Assembly: GCA_039519185.1 (NCBI GenBank)
Contig: CM076854.1
Coordinates: 154,934,166 to 154,998,165, forward strand
Direction of reading: 5' to 3'
DNA from: Astragalus membranaceus
Lineage: Eukaryota > Streptophyta > Magnoliopsida > Fabales > Fabaceae
Length of the DNA: 64,000 nucleotides
Shown here: positions 43,633 through 55,461 of the stretch, piece after piece
Position numbering within the stretch: position 1 is the first letter of the stretch
Layout of the letters: every line of letters begins with the position of its first letter
Position numbers and translations under genes: made by a program
Notes under the pieces: generated by a model
What the model saw: only the letters and a program-made list of their open reading frames with translations
What the model was told of the DNA's origin: nothing
Database searches by the model: none

Positions 43633-44795
43633 TTAAATTAAATTAAATGGGCAATTGGGAACAAGAAGAACATTGTCAAGGGGTAAGGATGGAAGAGGAG
43701 TGGCTTTACCAATGCCACTAGCTTTAACTTTTGATCCGTCGGCAACGGTAATATAATGTGGGGTGTTAGGTTGGGATATTTTGGATAAAAGAGATGGATT
43801 ACCAGCCACGCAATCGGAAGCTCCAGTGTCCATAATCCAGGAGTCAATAGGTGATGATTGAGAGAAACAGATTGTAGAATTACCAGAATGAGCAACTATT
43901 GCTGATGATGAAGCCTGGGAAGTCTTATACTGCAGGAATGCCTTATACTCCTCATCAGAAAGAACATTTTGTTTAGTGCTTCTCTGTTCAGAATCATTAA
44001 CCTGAGTCACATTTACTGGTTTCTCTGGAAAGCCATGAAGGGAATAACACTTGTCTTCAGTATGACCAAGTTTCTTACAATAAGTGCACTGAGGATGTCC
44101 TCCGACACGACCTCCTCGACCACCCCCACGACCACGACCGCGTCCCCCACAACCTGCAAAATTAGAAACAAAAGCATAAGATTCTATGTTAGTCTGAGAT
44201 CCATTCCCTCCAGTTCCTTCCAATCCAGGAAGACATATGAGACGCCTGATAAGATCCTCTGTTGAGGGAATGTCTGATGCAGAAAGAATGTTGCTCCGTA
44301 CTGACTCATACTTTTGATGGAGACCATGAAGAAGAACATAGATCATACACACATTATCTAGTTTTTCAAGCATCTTCTTCGGGTCATTGTCGGTCACAAG
44401 GAGCTTGAACTCATTTGCTGCTGACTGAGCTTTATTAGCATATGTCATGATGTTATCTTCTGTCATCTGAAGGGTGGCTAATTATGAATAACACCATAGA
44501 GACGTTGGATATCATTAGAATAAACATTCTTAGCCTTCTGCCAAATATCATAACAAGTGGTGTATGAACGATAATGGACAAGCAAGGAGGGTTCAATGGA
44601 TTGCCACAAAAGAGAGACCACTTGACAATCTGCTTGTTCCCAATCTTCACGCAAATCGTTAATAATATCTGTAGAATTCTTAGTGAGGTGATCTAAAAGC
44701 CTTTGTCCCATAAACCACATTTTGACAGAGGCAGACCAATTCAAATAATTATCACCATTGAGTTTCTCCGTTGGTACCCTTATACCTGTCTGTAA
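43633..44795 (-). pseudogene. copia gag and protease
   Basis: Gag (UBN2-like) starts near LNGDNYLNWSASVKMWF. A one-base loss at about 44482 shifts the frame between RLYGVIHN and LATLQMTEDNIM. A Gly/Arg-rich stretch and CX2CX4HX4C knuckle (CTYCKKLGHTEDKC) follow, then the protease motif WIMDTGASDCV. The original start codon is not visible because the upstream end is replaced by other repeat DNA. Confidence 0.85.
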
Positions 44796-46005
44796 GAAAC
44801 CAAGGTGGATTGTGAAAAACCCCTTGATAACTAACCCCAAAGGGCCCAAAGAGAAATGGGTACCAAAAGTTCCTACTTGATTTTTTGTGCAGGTATGCTT
44901 CAAGGTATAGAGGATTGGTACCTTGATAGCTGAGACACGAAGCTAATGAATCTGATAATGCTTCACTACTCTTGAACTTGAGCAACAAAGCTAGTGAATC
45001 TGTAATGTATACCAACTATAAATCTGCTTAATAGGTAAATGTTGTGTGGGTAAGGAAAACACAACTATATTTATCAAGTATTAAACACTTATGTGAAGTA
45101 ATTGTTTGTATGCATCAAAGCTTTTTCTCAAGTGCTATTATACTAGATCTTTAATGCAACATATTTTTGATGTTAAAAATGATACCTATATTGTTGAACC
45201 AAGGATGATTATCTTGGGTATCATATTTTTAAAACCATGATGATCCACCCTCTTTTTGCTAAAGCCTTGCATTCTAAAATTATTAAGGGGGATCACCAAG
45301 TAAGGGGGAGCATAGCATGAACTACTGTTTCTGATATCTCATATGCTATGTGCTCACCCCCCCCCCCCTCTTTTTTGATGAAAACAAAGGGGGGGGGGGG
45401 AGAATATTATGCATGTTATATGTGGGAGAGAATATATGCATGGTATATGTGAGGGGAGAAAATAATTGCTGCTATCCTGCTGATGTACTGTTTATTTTAT
45501 TATGCATATGCTTAGGGGGAGCTTTTTGAAAAAGTTCCATTACTATCAAACCCCCTATGTATAATGTAATTTGTTATCATCAAAAAGGAGAGTTTGTTGA
45601 ACCAAGGGCAAACACTCTTTGTTTTGTATGATAACAAATTACATCTTATCTACTAATGGTTCAAGTTGAATTAAGTACAGGACATAAAGCAAAGAGCAGG
45701 AAGATTAAAATGGAGCAGCTTGGAGAAGAAGCCACCTCAGCAGTTCAAGACCTATTTGTTTATCCGCTTTCTTTAGGACACTGTGTAAGGTCCTATCACT
45801 GAAGGTCTATGACTTTTAGTAGCTGAGAGATAAGTTTTTCAAAACATGCATGGTGCATCAAAATAGTTTTGAAAAATATTTTATAAAATTGCATGCATGC
45901 ATAAGGTGGCAACAAAAACCCTAAAACTATTTTTGTTGAAAGCCTAAACCCTAAAAATAGTTTTGTTGAAAGCTTGAAAACAATTCCTATCATTTTCTAA
46001 AGCCA

Positions 46006-46350
46006 ATAATCGATTACCATAACCTTTTAAGAAGTATATAATCGATTAGCTAGCTAACCAATGTTTCCTTTTTTGACAACAAAATCGATTAGAGCCTCAT
46101 TTGCACTATATATCATAATCGATTAGTGGCTTGCCTTTCTTTCCTTTTTTACATCCAAAATCGATTATAGCTTCAAATAACCATATATCATAATTGATTA
46201 GTGGCTTCCCTTACCTTCCTTTTAACAACAATAATCGATTATATGCTCAATATAACTACATGTGATAATCGATTATCAAGCTATTCCAAGTTTCCATATT
46301 TAAACATACAATCGATTATGCATATGCTTCACATGAGGGCCTAATCGATT
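46006..46350. repeat. ten TAATCGATTA palindromic boxes
   Basis: The motif AATCGATTA, most often preceded by T or A, recurs every 30-45 bp; one copy reads AATTGATTA. TAATCGATTA is its own reverse complement. Confidence 0.85.
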
Positions 46351-46479
46351 ATACTATGTATTAAATGAGTTTCATTTCTTCAAACCTCTCCTAACACTAT
46401 AAATACAAGTGTGATTTCATTTTTCAAAACACCACACTTCTCAACAATTCTCTCTTCCTCTCATACGAAATTTCTAGAT

Positions 46480-46480
<1 letters not shown>

Positions 46481-46511
<31 letters not shown>
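46481..46511. repeat. (GA)n microsatellite
   Basis: About 15 GA units. Confidence 0.9.
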
Positions 46512-46514
<3 letters not shown>

Positions 46515-46996
46515 TAGAGCTTCAACTTTCATATCATTTTCTATTTTCCATATCACTCATCTCTTAGTCACTATACTGTCATTATATCTGAGGTGATTGG
46601 ATCATAGATCTCTGTTTGTATTCGTTACTCTATTTGTGGGGTCACTCTGAAATCCTGGGATTTGTTCTTGGGTCTCTCAATCAGGAGATTGAGTTGGTTT
46701 GAAATCCTGGGAAGTTTTCTTGGGTCTCTCAATCAGGAGATTGAGTTGGTTTGAAATCCTGGGAGGTGATCTTGGGTCATTCAATCGGGGAAGATTGAAG
46801 CAGTAGTGAAATCCTGGGAGGTGCTAATTTGGTAAGTAATCAAAAAAGGGTGCTATTTTGGTAAATTATTTTTTTTTTGCTACAGTCTTCTTTTGCCATG
46901 GGAGGAATGATGAATCGATGATGATGTTAACGACAGGACAGGACGCCCCCGTTTTATTTTATCGCTCTTGAACTTTTTTTTAGAATTAAAAAATAG

Positions 46997-48018
46997 AGTA
47001 AAGACCCAAATTCATCCCTGACAATTTTTTTGCGGGACGAATTTGTCCCTGACAATTTGTTTGCGACACATTGGTCCCTGACAATTCCAAAACGAGACAC
47101 GTTAGTCCCTGCATCCATTTAACCGTTAGCAGCACAGTAAACATCTCCTACGTGGCACGTTAAGTGCCACGTGTCACGTTAGATTTAAAAAAGGGACGAA
47201 TCAGTCCCTGACAATTTAAAAAAGGGACAAATCAGTCCTCTTTACTATTCATCGTCTTCTACCTCATGATAATCCCCAAATCCCTAATCCCCAATTCCCT
47301 TGACCCTTAATCTTGAACTCCCTTAATTCCTCAGAGTTTCAGATCTAAACGAATGATTAATGATTGCAGAAAACTTGGGTCTTGCCATACACGAATCTTT
47401 CTTTTTCTAATTAAACAACATTGAATTTGAATTAGCATCCACCGAATGTGCCTTGCCTTCATGTTCGTCTGCGAGAGAATGAAACATGGCATCATAACTC
47501 GTTTATTTAATTCCTTTTGTTCTTTCTTTGTAGCTTCAAGAGTCTTAACTGAAGCACCAATAGTTTTAGTAAATATTTAGCTTCAAGAGTCTTAATTGAA
47601 GCACCAATTGAACGAACGCGGTTCATTTTCGTTTATGGGTTTATGGGTTTTCGTTCCAATTTCGATTTTCGTTTGCTTCTGGGTTCTGTTTCTGGATCGC
47701 ATCTAAAATGGCGTGAGGTAATTGGGGATTAGGGATTTGGGGATTTTCATGAGGTAGAAGACGATGAATAGTAATAGAGGACTGATTTGTCCCTTTTTTA
47801 AATTGTCAGGGACTGATTCGTCCCTTTTTAAATCTAACGTGACACGTGGCACTTAACGTGCCACGTAGGAGACGTTTACTGTGTTGCTAACGGTTAAATG
47901 GATGGAGGGGATAACGTGTCTCATTTTGGAATTGTCAAAAACCAATGTGTCTCAAAAAAATTGTCAGAGACGAATTCATCCTAAAAAAAATTGTCGGGGA
48001 TGAATTTGGGCCTTCACT
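46997..48018. mobile_element. foldback element with 300-bp terminal inverted repeats (MULE-like)
   Basis: 46997-47298 and 47718-48018 are inverted copies, from AGTAAAGACCCAAATTCATCC at the left to the matching AGTGAAGGCCCAAATTCATCC read from the right. Both contain 'ccacgtgtcacgtta' and 'gggacgaatcagtccctgac' blocks. A loop of about 420 bp between them has no recognised ORF. Long TIRs suggest a non-autonomous Mutator-like or foldback element. I could not settle the duplication (ATTAAAA-like text on both sides). Confidence 0.8.
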
Positions 48019-48294
48019 ATTAAAAGAAAACTTGACCGTGCGCACATGCATTAGTAACAACACCAAATTCAGAACGCCGAAGTTTTACTTTTACTTTGAA
48101 GTTTTTAAATTAATAATAAAGCGTTTTTCGTCTGTATCGAATTGAATCACAAACTAGCCGCGCTACTCCGAAGTTCAAAATTCTGAACACACAAACCCTT
48201 TCCCTCTCCCCTCCCTCTCCCTCTTTCTCTCCTTCCTTTCTTCACCATCACCACTGTCACACCAAATCAGAACCGTTCACCGCCCATTGACTCA

Positions 48295-51200
48295 ATGTTT
48301 TCCGAATCTGACGGTTCTCTTAGAAAGAGAGATGTCCAAGACCGACGTCTCAGCATCATCGACGTTTCATCAGCGGATGATTCGCTTCTCGATCCCGTTT
48401 CCGAAAATCACCAATCTTCAGGTCACTTTTCCTTTTCCTTTTTATTCAATTCTTATTTCTCATTTGAGATCAAGCGAATCCATTCAAATAAAGCTCAGTT
48501 TCGTTCTATTTGATGTTTTTCAGAAAATGAAGAGAACGCTGATTTATGGTACACTCCGAATTCAAAAAAATTTGAGGACGCTGCTACCAAAATTGAACAG
48601 TGGGAACATGAACCCCAGTCATCCGGAGCAGGAAATTCCAAGAAAAACACCAAATGCAATTTGCGAAAGAGTTTGGCTTGGGATAGTGCTTTCTTCACCA
48701 GTGCTGGTACCTTTATTTTAACGCTTCAATTTTTGTTTAATTTTTATTTATTTATCTGGTGAATGCATGTTGAGTACCTTTATTTGAACCCTTCAATTTT
48801 TTATTTATTTTTCTGTATTGCACGCTCAGTACGTTTGTGTGTGATTGGTGTCTGTGTGTGTTTAGGGGTTTTGGATGCTGAAGAGTTGTCCAGTATAATT
48901 GAGGGTGTTGAGAAGGAAACACTGCCAATGATTGAAGAGGATGTGTACAAATCATGTGATTCCATATCTACGATAATGAGTGATAGCTTAACTCTAGAAA
49001 GTGTTGATATGGAAGGTGATTTATTTGAGGATGTAAGAGCTTCAATTCAGAAGTCCAGTAACAAGTCCAAACTTGCAAGTGCAACTATAAGAGTGTCCTC
49101 TACCTCTGGGCTACCGGGGTTTCAAACTCGTGAAAGTAAGTCTTTGTCTGCACCCTATGTTTGGATAGAGTATTTTTTGAGGGCAATGTAATTTTTGAAC
49201 TAAAATATTTCAATTACGCCAAAATTACATTACTCCTAAAAATATTCCATCCAAACATAGGGTTAGGGTTACTAATTCATCCTTCACGTGTCAAATTAAC
49301 GATTTCTTGCTCTTTTTTTCTTCAGCTTCCAGAAAGGTTGGCATAGTCTCTCGCAATAAGGTATATGTTACATTGGTGATAATGACTAGAAAATATCTCT
49401 CACACATGTATTTGAAGGATTATATCTTATTGGAAGAATAGAACAACAACCTAACTTAGTGGGGTTGGCTACATTGATCAAACAATGCCACTATATCCTA
49501 TCAAATTGGGTCTTACTCAAGGTTTTAAATTGCAGTCAAGTCGTGTCCTTATCACTTGATATTGCAGACAATCATATTGAAAGTGGCTGATTTGGCCACA
49601 ATGGCGTCCGCATTTGCATAAAAAACCTCAATGTTGCTGCCAGAAGGCGGAGACCAACTGTTTTTTAAAACCATGGTCTTGGTTCAGCTGTAGATAGGTT
49701 GTTCCGTGTTTCAAAACTTTGGCTACAATTCAATCTTTGGGACTTTGACCTGGTTGGATATCAATGACCCCAAAGTAATCGCATCACAGAAGTTTCTATT
49801 AGAAATTATAGACGTATGTGTGTGGAGAAATGCATGATGGTCCTGTCTGAAATAGTGTAGCCTAATTGCATTATATTATATTTTTGTAAAACTAATATTA
49901 AAAATCTGCAATAACTTTCCGTCGTTTTTAGATGAAGGCCTCACCTGCTTCTAAGACTCCTAGTGCTGCCATGCGAGGGATTGAGAAGATTACAACCAAG
50001 AGTAATTCTACTTTTACACATCTGCAGGTACGAGACTAAAATAGCGCACTAGTGGCTATTCTAATTTTTAATTATACTAGCTAATTATTGGCAGAAGAAA
50101 AAAGCAGTCAAAAGTCACAAAATGAAATTGAGTGACCACGCACACATGTATATGCCTGACTAATACCTGACTAATTATTTTGAAAAAGTCTGTTGCTACA
50201 AGGAGAGAGTCCTCTATTTCAAAGCAATCAAAGGTACCGGCAAAGTCTAGTGCAGGTTCCACAATTTCATCCAAGAGAGTGTCACTTGGTGATCTACATG
50301 TCAAAAGCGAGAAGGACAAGGCAAAACAAACAATTGGTGGTTAGAACTTGCAGTAGCACAGTTTACTTTCATTTTGGCATAACGATTGCCTTTTTCTGAG
50401 TTATAGTAAAGTTTCATTTTTATTTGTTCTCTTCAGGCAGGGTTAGTTCAGTGCCAAAAGCATCTGTTGTTGGACATTCTCGAGGCACAGAACCTAAGCC
50501 CGCACTATTATCCAAATTAACTTCTGGTCCGTCGGTATCAACCAAGACAAAACCAGCAACTTGTACATCTTCAGGTCGCAATTTATCGGATAATATTGGT
50601 AAATCTCCATTTAGTTCCGCAAAAAGAAATATTAATGCCGGAAATTCAAAGCTACCCCCATCTCGCCCACCTGTCAAAACACCATCAAGATTTGCTTCAA
50701 CAAGTAACACTGAATCTAGGAATTCTAGTCTTTCAAGCTTGATATCTCTCAACAAGCTTTCTTCAAGTATTTCACCTGCCAGCTCTGTCAGTGACTGGTC
50801 TTCAGAGTCATCCGTGTCAACTTCTATGCCTAAAAATATGTGTGATAGTTCAAGGTCCAGCATTGATAGTAGCTCTAGCAGAAAGGCTTTATTGGACACA
50901 GATCAAGGTATAAATTCTCGTCAAAGTGATTCAAGCTTAGAGGGACAGGAGGCTCAGCACTCTGGATTTATCAGTCAAAGTTTCAAGCCTGCTTCTGTTG
51001 CAACAGTTGTCCCCTCAGCTCCTGGGAAACCTTCAGGCCTTCGACTGCCTTCACCAAAAATTGGTTTCTTTGATGGGGTGAGTTTTTCCGCATTCTGTGT
51101 TTGATTTTGACATAGTCAGGAAAACGAGTTTGATAGTGCTAGTTTATGAAGAAACTTACAAATTTTGCATCATTTTGACTTTGGTCACACACTAATTAGC

Positions 51201-52013
51201 TTTTTTACGTGTAATATATTCGCTTCTATAAACTATGATTTTTCATTTTTTCCCATTTCTCTTTCACTCTTTATTAAATCACATTTGATGAAACGGTTTC
51301 ACAATGTTATACAGGTGAAATCATCAGTGCGCACTCCGCGCGGGGGAATGCAACCACACTCTGTTTTACCTCATGGCTTGCCAAAACATGTAGCAGGAAG
51401 TCCAAGTGAAGGTCAACACAAACCGAAGCTTGGGAAGTTGCAACCAGTTAGATCCATCACGTCAATTGATAACAAAAGACCCGATAACCAGCAAAATTTA
51501 CATCCAACTCATTGTCATGAATCATTAGATGTTGCAATTAAGACATCTAGTGGCAAGCAGAATGTTGAATATACATTACATTCAGAGAGAACTCACCATG
51601 GTGTCAATAACCAGAAAATTGTTCACGAAGATAATCAAGTTGATTGTTTAAGCAAACAAGTTGGACTCATGGTCATAAATTCCAAGACATGGGAAAAAAC
51701 CAATGGTGACTCTCTTTCTTTATGTCAGACTGATGTTAGCTTCAAAGATAAATCCAATGGTCTGGAGTTATCAAGTCACAAGGAGCTTTTTGATAATCCT
51801 AAAAACCAGGAATTATTGAATGGTTCATTTGCTCCGTGTATGTCTGTATCGCCAACCAGCTTTTGTATGGCAACTTCAGAAAGTAGGAGACCCTTGGCAG
51901 CGATAGATTCCATTTGCAACATGGATTGCAGTGATCTTGCAGAGTCAACAGTTTCAAAGGTAAAACCTACCAACTTACCTAAGCCCGAAAGCATTACCAC
52001 TGAAAACAGCTGA
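48295..52013 (+). CDS. host gene: Ser-rich protein of unknown function, 8 exons, 733 aa
   Basis: Exons: 48295-48421, 48524-48706, 48866-49135, 49326-49360, 49932-50027, 50189-50339, 50437-51077, 51315-52013; all introns start GT and end AG, and the phases join without a stop into 733 codons. The leader before the ATG is CT-rich (48190-48240). The N terminus is acidic and holds ENADLWYTPNSKKFEDA, then LRKSLAWDSAFFTSAGVLD, the most conserved-looking stretch. Residues about 115-170 are acidic (LFEDVRASIQKSS); 200-500 are basic and Ser-rich with SPASSVSDWSSESSVS; LRLPSPKIGFFDG ends exon 7. No enzyme domain or membrane segment is seen. I recall similar unnamed plant proteins and give no function. 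A downstream alternative 3' end is possible at AAAG|GTAAAA (51959). Confidence 0.82.
49153..49262. repeat. 110-bp hairpin repeat in intron 3
   Basis: CCCTATGTTTGGATAGAGTATTTTT is matched in inverted form by AAAAATATTCCATCCAAACATAGGG. The middle also pairs (ATGTAATTTTTG with CCAAAATTACAT). It looks like a very small MITE. Confidence 0.7.
49430..49690. repeat. dispersed repeat in intron 4
   Basis: It contains 'caacctaacttagtggggttggctacattgatcaaa', a phrase that recurs in many plant genomes and resembles the 3' region of RTE-type LINEs. The identification is from memory. Confidence 0.35.
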
Positions 52014-52176
52014 GATGATACAATCAAGTTGAACTGCATATTCTCCTAGTTTGTTGCTGTGCTAAAAGTGCAATTGTAGAAGTCTTGGTCTTTATTGTAT
52101 TCTGTCCAGTTTACTAAAAGATAGCGTCTTTATCATCTGGACGCACATGTTCAACTGTTTTTTTTGGTATTTGATG

Positions 52177-52277
<101 letters not shown>

Positions 52278-52279
52278 AT

Positions 52280-53150
52280 GGGTGCATGGTCAATTGGTCA
52301 TGTATCCTTCTTGGATATTTTGAACTGAAAGAAACGAACGTAGTGTCGTGTATCTTAGTTTATTCCATTTTCCTCTTACCATTTGAAAATACAAATGCGT
52401 GAGATAATATTATCTTTCGCATTTCGTTTAAGCTTTGTTATGTAGCTTACTTAAAAGATTGCTTCTGTTTTTGAGGCAGTATAATTCCATTCTGTTCCTA
52501 TTATATAGTTACAGCAACTAAATGGGTGATTTTTGTCGTACATTATGTTCTCATACTTTTCAATCAAGCAATTTGGTCCCAATGTAGATGTTCGGTGAGA
52601 CTCCTATCTATATGTACTGATCTAGATAAAAATTTAATCCGTTGACGAATTTTTTAATAAATAAAGGGGCCCAGGCATCGCAAAATTGTTCTGGTAGATA
52701 AAATTACTTAGTTTATTTCTGTCAAAATTCAACATCTACCCTTTGTGGACCGAATATGTGGTAGTTGTTACTCAGCAATTTGGGGAGGTATTTGAGGATC
52801 CTCTGCCTAAATTTGTTCAAGTCAAGCAAATAGGTAGTGTTTAAGATTCCACCGAATGTGTTTATAGAGATATTTGGTAGGCTACGTTTGGTAAAATAGA
52901 ACGTCAAACCGCTAGCTCATGGAGAATAATTTATAACGGATTAGCTCACAAGAGATGTTTCGTAACCTTTAGTTTATTGTGTTTTCCACTAGTTTATAGT
53001 GTTTTCATTTGAGCAAATAGCATATTATTTTCTCTCTCGCTTATACATTTACTATTTAAATTGAAATTGAAATTAAAATTTTTGTTTAACCTCAAACAAA
53101 TGAAATAAGAGATTATCAACTCTAGTCGTCTCTATCCCATTTACTAAAAA
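52280..53150. other. intergenic AT-rich DNA
   Basis: No coding pattern or element boundary recognised. Confidence 0.5.
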
Positions 53151-53154
53151 TGCT

Positions 53155-53330
53155 TTGTATGTTATTTTCGCCGGGGAACCTGGTTGACCACGAGTACCCG
53201 ACTTTGCCGGCCCGTGTGGTTCTCTCCTCCCAACAGAGTTTTTTGCCACACCCAAGATTCAAATCCGAGACCTTGGAGTGGGATCCAAGTCCAGTTACCA
53301 CTTGGACCAACCTATGTTGGTATTTTAAAT
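53155..53330 (-). mobile_element. tRNA-derived SINE, second family
   Basis: The minus strand reads GGTTGGTCCAAGTGGTAACTGG (A-box-like, tRNA-like start) and, about 40 bp on, GGATTTGAATC (B-box-like), then a unique body ending near GGTTCCCCGGCGAAAA. It is not related to the SINE at 14423. I could not define a clean target duplication. Confidence 0.65.
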
Positions 53331-53389
53331 TCAGTTCGATAGATAATATGATTATCTATTATACGTTATCCGCTAGGGAACCCTAATTT

Positions 53390-54063
53390 CTTAATCCCTC
53401 ATCTCAGCGCCGTTTCAACATGGAGAGAGAGAGAGAGAGCAAATTTCGCATAATAGAGAGAGAGAGAAGAAAAAATGCAGAACAATGAGCGAAGGCGAGG
53501 GAAAGAAAAGAACAACTCTGAGAGAGAGAAGATCTGTCGTGGTGGTGGTATGGCTATAGACAGCGGCGGTGCGATGGTAGCGTGAACGGTGAAGGTATGA
53601 TGGTGCTTCTCGGAGGCGTGAACGGCGAAGGTATGGTGGTACTGTTCGGAGAGAGAAAGAAATGACGGAAGAGGAAGACGGCGGTTGCAGCGGTGATTAC
53701 GGCAGAGGTTACGGCGACAATGGCGGTTCTGGCCGGAGATGGTGGTGGAGCACGACGGAGGTTTCGCCGGAGATGCTGGCGGTGATGGTGCGAAACTTCC
53801 TCTTTCTGACTCCCTATTTCTTTCTTTGATCTCCTCTTTTCTTATTTGTTTGTTTGGATTTTGGGGATGAATGTGGTTGTCAGTTAGTGGTTCAAAATCA
53901 GTTTTTAGACATGGGGAATGAGAGAAATGGTTGTGTTGAGTTGGTTATAGGAGTGGTGGTGTTTATATGGTGGCTGTGAAGGGTGGCGATGTGAGGGTTT
54001 GACGGTGGTGAGAGAGAGAAACCGAAGGGGAAGGGCGATGGTGGTGAGAGAGAAGAGGGTTAC

Positions 54064-54118
<55 letters not shown>

Positions 54119-54841
54119 GCGAGGGACGATTTGTCACAGTGGTCGTTTGGTGGTTTTGTTGGGTTATTCATGGTGGTTCACGGTGGTGCGCCGGTGGTGG
54201 GGTGGAGCACCGCCGTGATGTTCTTCCTCTCTGTTCTGTTTCCCCTCCCTTCCTTACTGCATCTTCTTTTTTTCTTCTTACTGTTCATTATTGTTTGGTA
54301 TTTATAGGCCAGTTGGTGAGGTGCTGAGGAGTCAAAAAGGACAGCCATTAAATCAGCAAAATGACAGTTGCTGGCAATGGGGTGATTAGGGTGCTGGAAA
54401 GGACAGAAATTTGAATAAGGAAAGGACAGCAGCTGGCAATGGAGGAAGGACAGCACTGGGGAGCAAAGGACAGCATCAAGAGAAAAATCCAAAGGACACC
54501 CTCAGCTAGGGCAGCAAGCAAGTTGCGCCCTTTCCCTCTTCTTTTTTGAATTTTATTCCAACTTTTGTACTATTTTTGTCTATATGTGTAAAAGGTTGAT
54601 CATGTAATAAAAAGGACTTTGGCTATTCAGCCTTTACCTGATTGTGTATTATATTTTATTTATATTTTTTATATTTTATGATAATAAAGCAATATCAACA
54701 AAAAAACGAGTAGCACAAAAAAAACGTCGCACGACGAGCGTTAAAGACACGTGCACGCGATCGAAACGACACGCGGCACGACGAGAATAAAAACTTTTTT
54801 GGATTTTTGATAAATTAGACGGACAAAATTAGGGTATGACA
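53390..54841 (-). repeat. Tat/Ogre-type 3' LTR fragment
   Basis: The minus strand starts TGTCATACCCTAATTTTGTCC at 54841, a typical Tat-type LTR start, directly after AGAGGGGCAGC, a PPT like that of the complete Ogre element here. The fragment contains 'gggaaccctaattt' near 53378, (GA)n at 54068-54116 and AATAAA-like signals. The other end is not defined and the stop at about 53390 is a guess. Confidence 0.6.
54068..54116. repeat. (GA)n microsatellite
   Basis: About 24 GA units inside the LTR fragment. Confidence 0.95.
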
Positions 54842-55445
54842 GCTGCCCCTCTTTATTTATATTTTACTAGGAAATATGAAGGGTTTCCAAATTTCTCGAG
54901 TAAAATAGAAATAAAGATAAAAAGACACTAATTTTGTCAAGGCTGTGATTTTTTTAGAAATTCTTGAAAAATTGGGTTGACATAGAACAAAAGTAAATAA
55001 GGATCACCGGGGATCTGAGGGAGCACTGGGGCTCTGGTGGTCTAATTCGCAGTCGATGCTTGACGCATTGATTGGAGTTAAACTGAAGGACCGACAGGGT
55101 CTGAGAGGCTGCCTGGGCCTTGATGGACCAGGATGGTCTGATGGAGCGCAAACTAGCAATGGTACTAGTAAAACGGCTTGCTTGATGATGGCCTTCCATC
55201 AAATTTCTCTATGTCAAATTTCACAGCGCTTGAAATTTTGACATTGCAGTTGTAAACCGTGCACCGAGTAGGTTCCCAGGAAAGAGATGTGGGTCACAAT
55301 GGACACACTTAAATACCAAGTCTTTCCTAGCCAGAACTTTTTTCAAACAACACTTACACAGTATCAAACTTCTTTTCTGATGTGGAAGATCAGACAAAGC
55401 TGCAACCACAGAGCATACTAAGAAATTTATACCCCACCGAACCAA
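54842..55445 (-). other. retroelement internal remnants
   Basis: The left part follows the Tat-type PPT and holds GGTCTGAGAGG/CTGGGG-type short repeats. The right part lies inside the copia primer binding site (55447) and should be copia 5' leader. No protein domain is recognised; a short Cys-rich frame (CKCCLKK..., CVHCDPH) on the minus strand at 55221-55400 has no clear family. Confidence 0.45.
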
Positions 55446-55446
55446 A

Positions 55447-55459
55447 AGCTCTGATACTA
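55447..55459 (-). other. copia primer binding site
   Basis: The minus strand reads TAGTATCAGAGCT next to the LTR end CCCAACA; it resembles TGGTATCAGAGC (initiator tRNA-Met). Confidence 0.7.
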
Positions 55460-55461
55460 GT

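Larger units (their letters stand above)
40421..44795 (-). mobile_element. Ty1/copia element, 3' LTR present, 5' end missing, decayed
   Basis: The order on the minus strand is gag, zinc knuckle, protease, integrase, reverse transcriptase, RNase H, PPT (TTGAGGGGGAG) and 3' LTR. No 5' LTR or PBS is seen; upstream of about 44795 the DNA belongs to a plus-strand Sirevirus relic. At least three frameshifts and one nonsense codon are present. Confidence 0.85.
44775..46884 (+). mobile_element. Sirevirus (Ty1/copia) relic with 3' LTR
   Basis: Plus-strand translation of 44810-44950 gives NPKGPKEKWVPK and, one frame over, MLQGIEDWYLDS, matching the conserved NPKGPK-WVP and EDWYLDSGCS protease region of Sireviruses. 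After an internal deletion comes a 3' UTR with at least four polypurine tracts of the AAGGGGGAG type (45285, 45303, 45387, 45510) before the LTR. Multiple PPTs and palindrome-rich LTRs are known Sirevirus hallmarks. Confidence 0.7.
45595..46884 (+). repeat. Sirevirus 3' LTR (about 1290 bp)
   Basis: It starts TGTTGAACCAAGG after AAAAAGGAGAGTT. The end (TTTTGCTACA) is the best guess. It contains ten ATCGATTA-type boxes at 46006-46350, a (GA)n run at 46481-46511, and three to four copies of a roughly 60-bp repeat 'gaaatcctggga...ctctcaatcaggagattgagttggttt' at 46650-46830. Confidence 0.6.

Noticed and set aside
46006..46350. Regularly spaced repeats as a possible CRISPR-like array
   Set aside because: The repeats are only about 10 bp, spacers are AT-rich and variable, and the genome is a plant; it is an LTR feature.
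53500..53800. Gly-rich or GTG-repeat coding potential near 53500-53800
   Set aside because: Simple GGT/GGC repeats in a retroelement LTR fragment, with no long open frame.
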